Shown here piece by piece: positions 12,183 to 12,638 of a stretch of 12,638 nt of DNA; within the stretch, counting starts at the first letter, position 1; each line of letters opens with the position of its first letter. Made by a program: the position numbers and the translations under genes. Source of the DNA: Tardiphaga sp. GTDB taxonomy: Bacteria; Pseudomonadota; Alphaproteobacteria; Rhizobiales; Xanthobacteraceae. The stretch is taken from NCBI GenBank assembly GCA_028290325.1, contig JAQGJY010000106.1:1-12638 (forward strand), given 5' to 3'. The notes beneath the pieces are model-generated. The model saw only the letters and a program-made list of their open reading frames with translations. It had not been told where the DNA came from and searched no databases.

Positions 12183-12638
12183 CAACACTCCCACCACGCC
12201 CACTCCATTCCCGACGACGCGCAACAGGCACGACTCCTTCGCGCGACTATGGCTGGCGTCCACACGAATGAAAATGCCTGATTGACGGGTCGGTCGTCGT
12301 TACGAGCCGATCGATTGCCGTTCGTGGCCGGCGATCCGGCTTCTCGCGCGCTTCTCGAAGCTGGAAGCAGCCCCCCTCACCAGACGAAATCCGGCACCGC
12401 CATTCGGCTTCCAATCCTCACCGCAGCGATGCTAGCCTTTCGGCAGGGCGGCGACGATCGATGCCGGACGTCACCGATGCGGAGTGCTATCTTTCGTGCG
12501 GATGAGTTTTACTGCTGACGTGCCGCAACGCCTGCCCCACCACGCGCTGCCCCGGCATCGCTTGGAGGGATGGAAGAAAGAAAAGTCGCGTGGCCTCTGA
12601 GCGCTTCAAACTATCCTTCTCCGTTGTCACCATCGTGG
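12183..12638. other. 456-bp region upstream of hemC without a convincing complete gene
   Basis: This stretch should contain the hemC promoter. The only sizeable open frame (12282-12518, +) has no recognisable domain and looks random. A direct repeat GCTTCTCG occurs at 12339-12346 and 12350-12357. A possible gene start is marked separately near the right edge. No RNA gene, terminator or mobile-element end is seen. Confidence 0.5.
12590..12638 (+). CDS. Possible start of a gene running off the window (very tentative)
   Basis: A GTG at 12590 begins a frame still open at the window end (16 codons). It reads as a short polar start followed by hydrophobic residues (SFSVVTIV), which could be a membrane segment. 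The purine-rich run GGAAGAAAGAAAAG ends a few bases before it. An overlapping ATG at 12570, close behind GGAGGG, opens another frame. Too little is visible to identify the product, or even to be sure it is a gene. Confidence 0.25.
   Translation, partial: MASERFKLSFSVVTIV

Noticed and set aside
11421..12281. A 286-codon open frame on the plus strand opposite hemC
   Set aside because: The minus-strand protein has all hemC hallmarks. The plus-strand product is His/Arg/Asp-rich with no recognisable fold, a typical GC-skewed shadow.
12282..12518. A 78-codon open frame upstream of hemC
   Set aside because: There is no good ribosome site, no domain and random-looking composition. It may be real but cannot be supported.

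Overview
The window is about 12.6 kb of GC-rich DNA, densely packed with chromosomal genes. Gene content and protein style suggest an alphaproteobacterium of the Bradyrhizobium / Rhodopseudomonas / Nitrobacter group (Nitrobacteraceae). Pointers are the outer-membrane BBP2-like barrel with a proline-rich leader, the DUF459 SGNH-like protein and the methyltransferase-gloB pair. This placement rests on recognition only; no database search was run.

Layout. (1) 1-1371: 3' part of a beta-barrel outer membrane protein, cut by the window edge. (2) 1432-1680 (-): small DUF7662-like protein. It is divergent, across a 211-bp region with a hairpin and a 10-bp direct repeat, from (3) 1892-3382 (+): a membrane-bound Cache-GGDEF diguanylate cyclase. 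(4) 3389-4276 (-): galU. It is divergent, across a 193-bp gap with an inverted repeat, from (5) 4470-5783 (+): an MltB-type lytic transglycosylase with a peptidoglycan-binding tail. (6) 5856-7484 (+): an exported DUF459/SGNH-like protein that appears to have lost its catalytic residues. (7) 7481-8236 (-): a methyltransferase whose stop overlaps the previous stop. It is divergent from (8-9) gloB and hemF (+), a two-gene unit with a 4-bp gap. (10) hemE (+) follows after a 150-bp spacer carrying a REP-like palindrome. (11) hemC (-) converges on hemE. The last 456 bp hold no convincing complete gene.

Functionally there is an envelope half and a tetrapyrrole half. The envelope half holds the barrel protein, a c-di-GMP enzyme, UDP-glucose synthesis, a peptidoglycan lytic enzyme and an exported pseudo-SGNH protein. 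The tetrapyrrole half holds HemC, HemE and HemF (porphobilinogen to hydroxymethylbilane, uroporphyrinogen III to coproporphyrinogen III, then to protoporphyrinogen IX), with glyoxalase II upstream of hemF.

No mobile element, CRISPR array, tRNA or rRNA was seen. Nothing here amounts to a clear undescribed system. The points most worth a second look are the catalytically degenerate DUF459 protein, the altered signature residue in HemF, and the small repeat and hairpin structures in the spacers.
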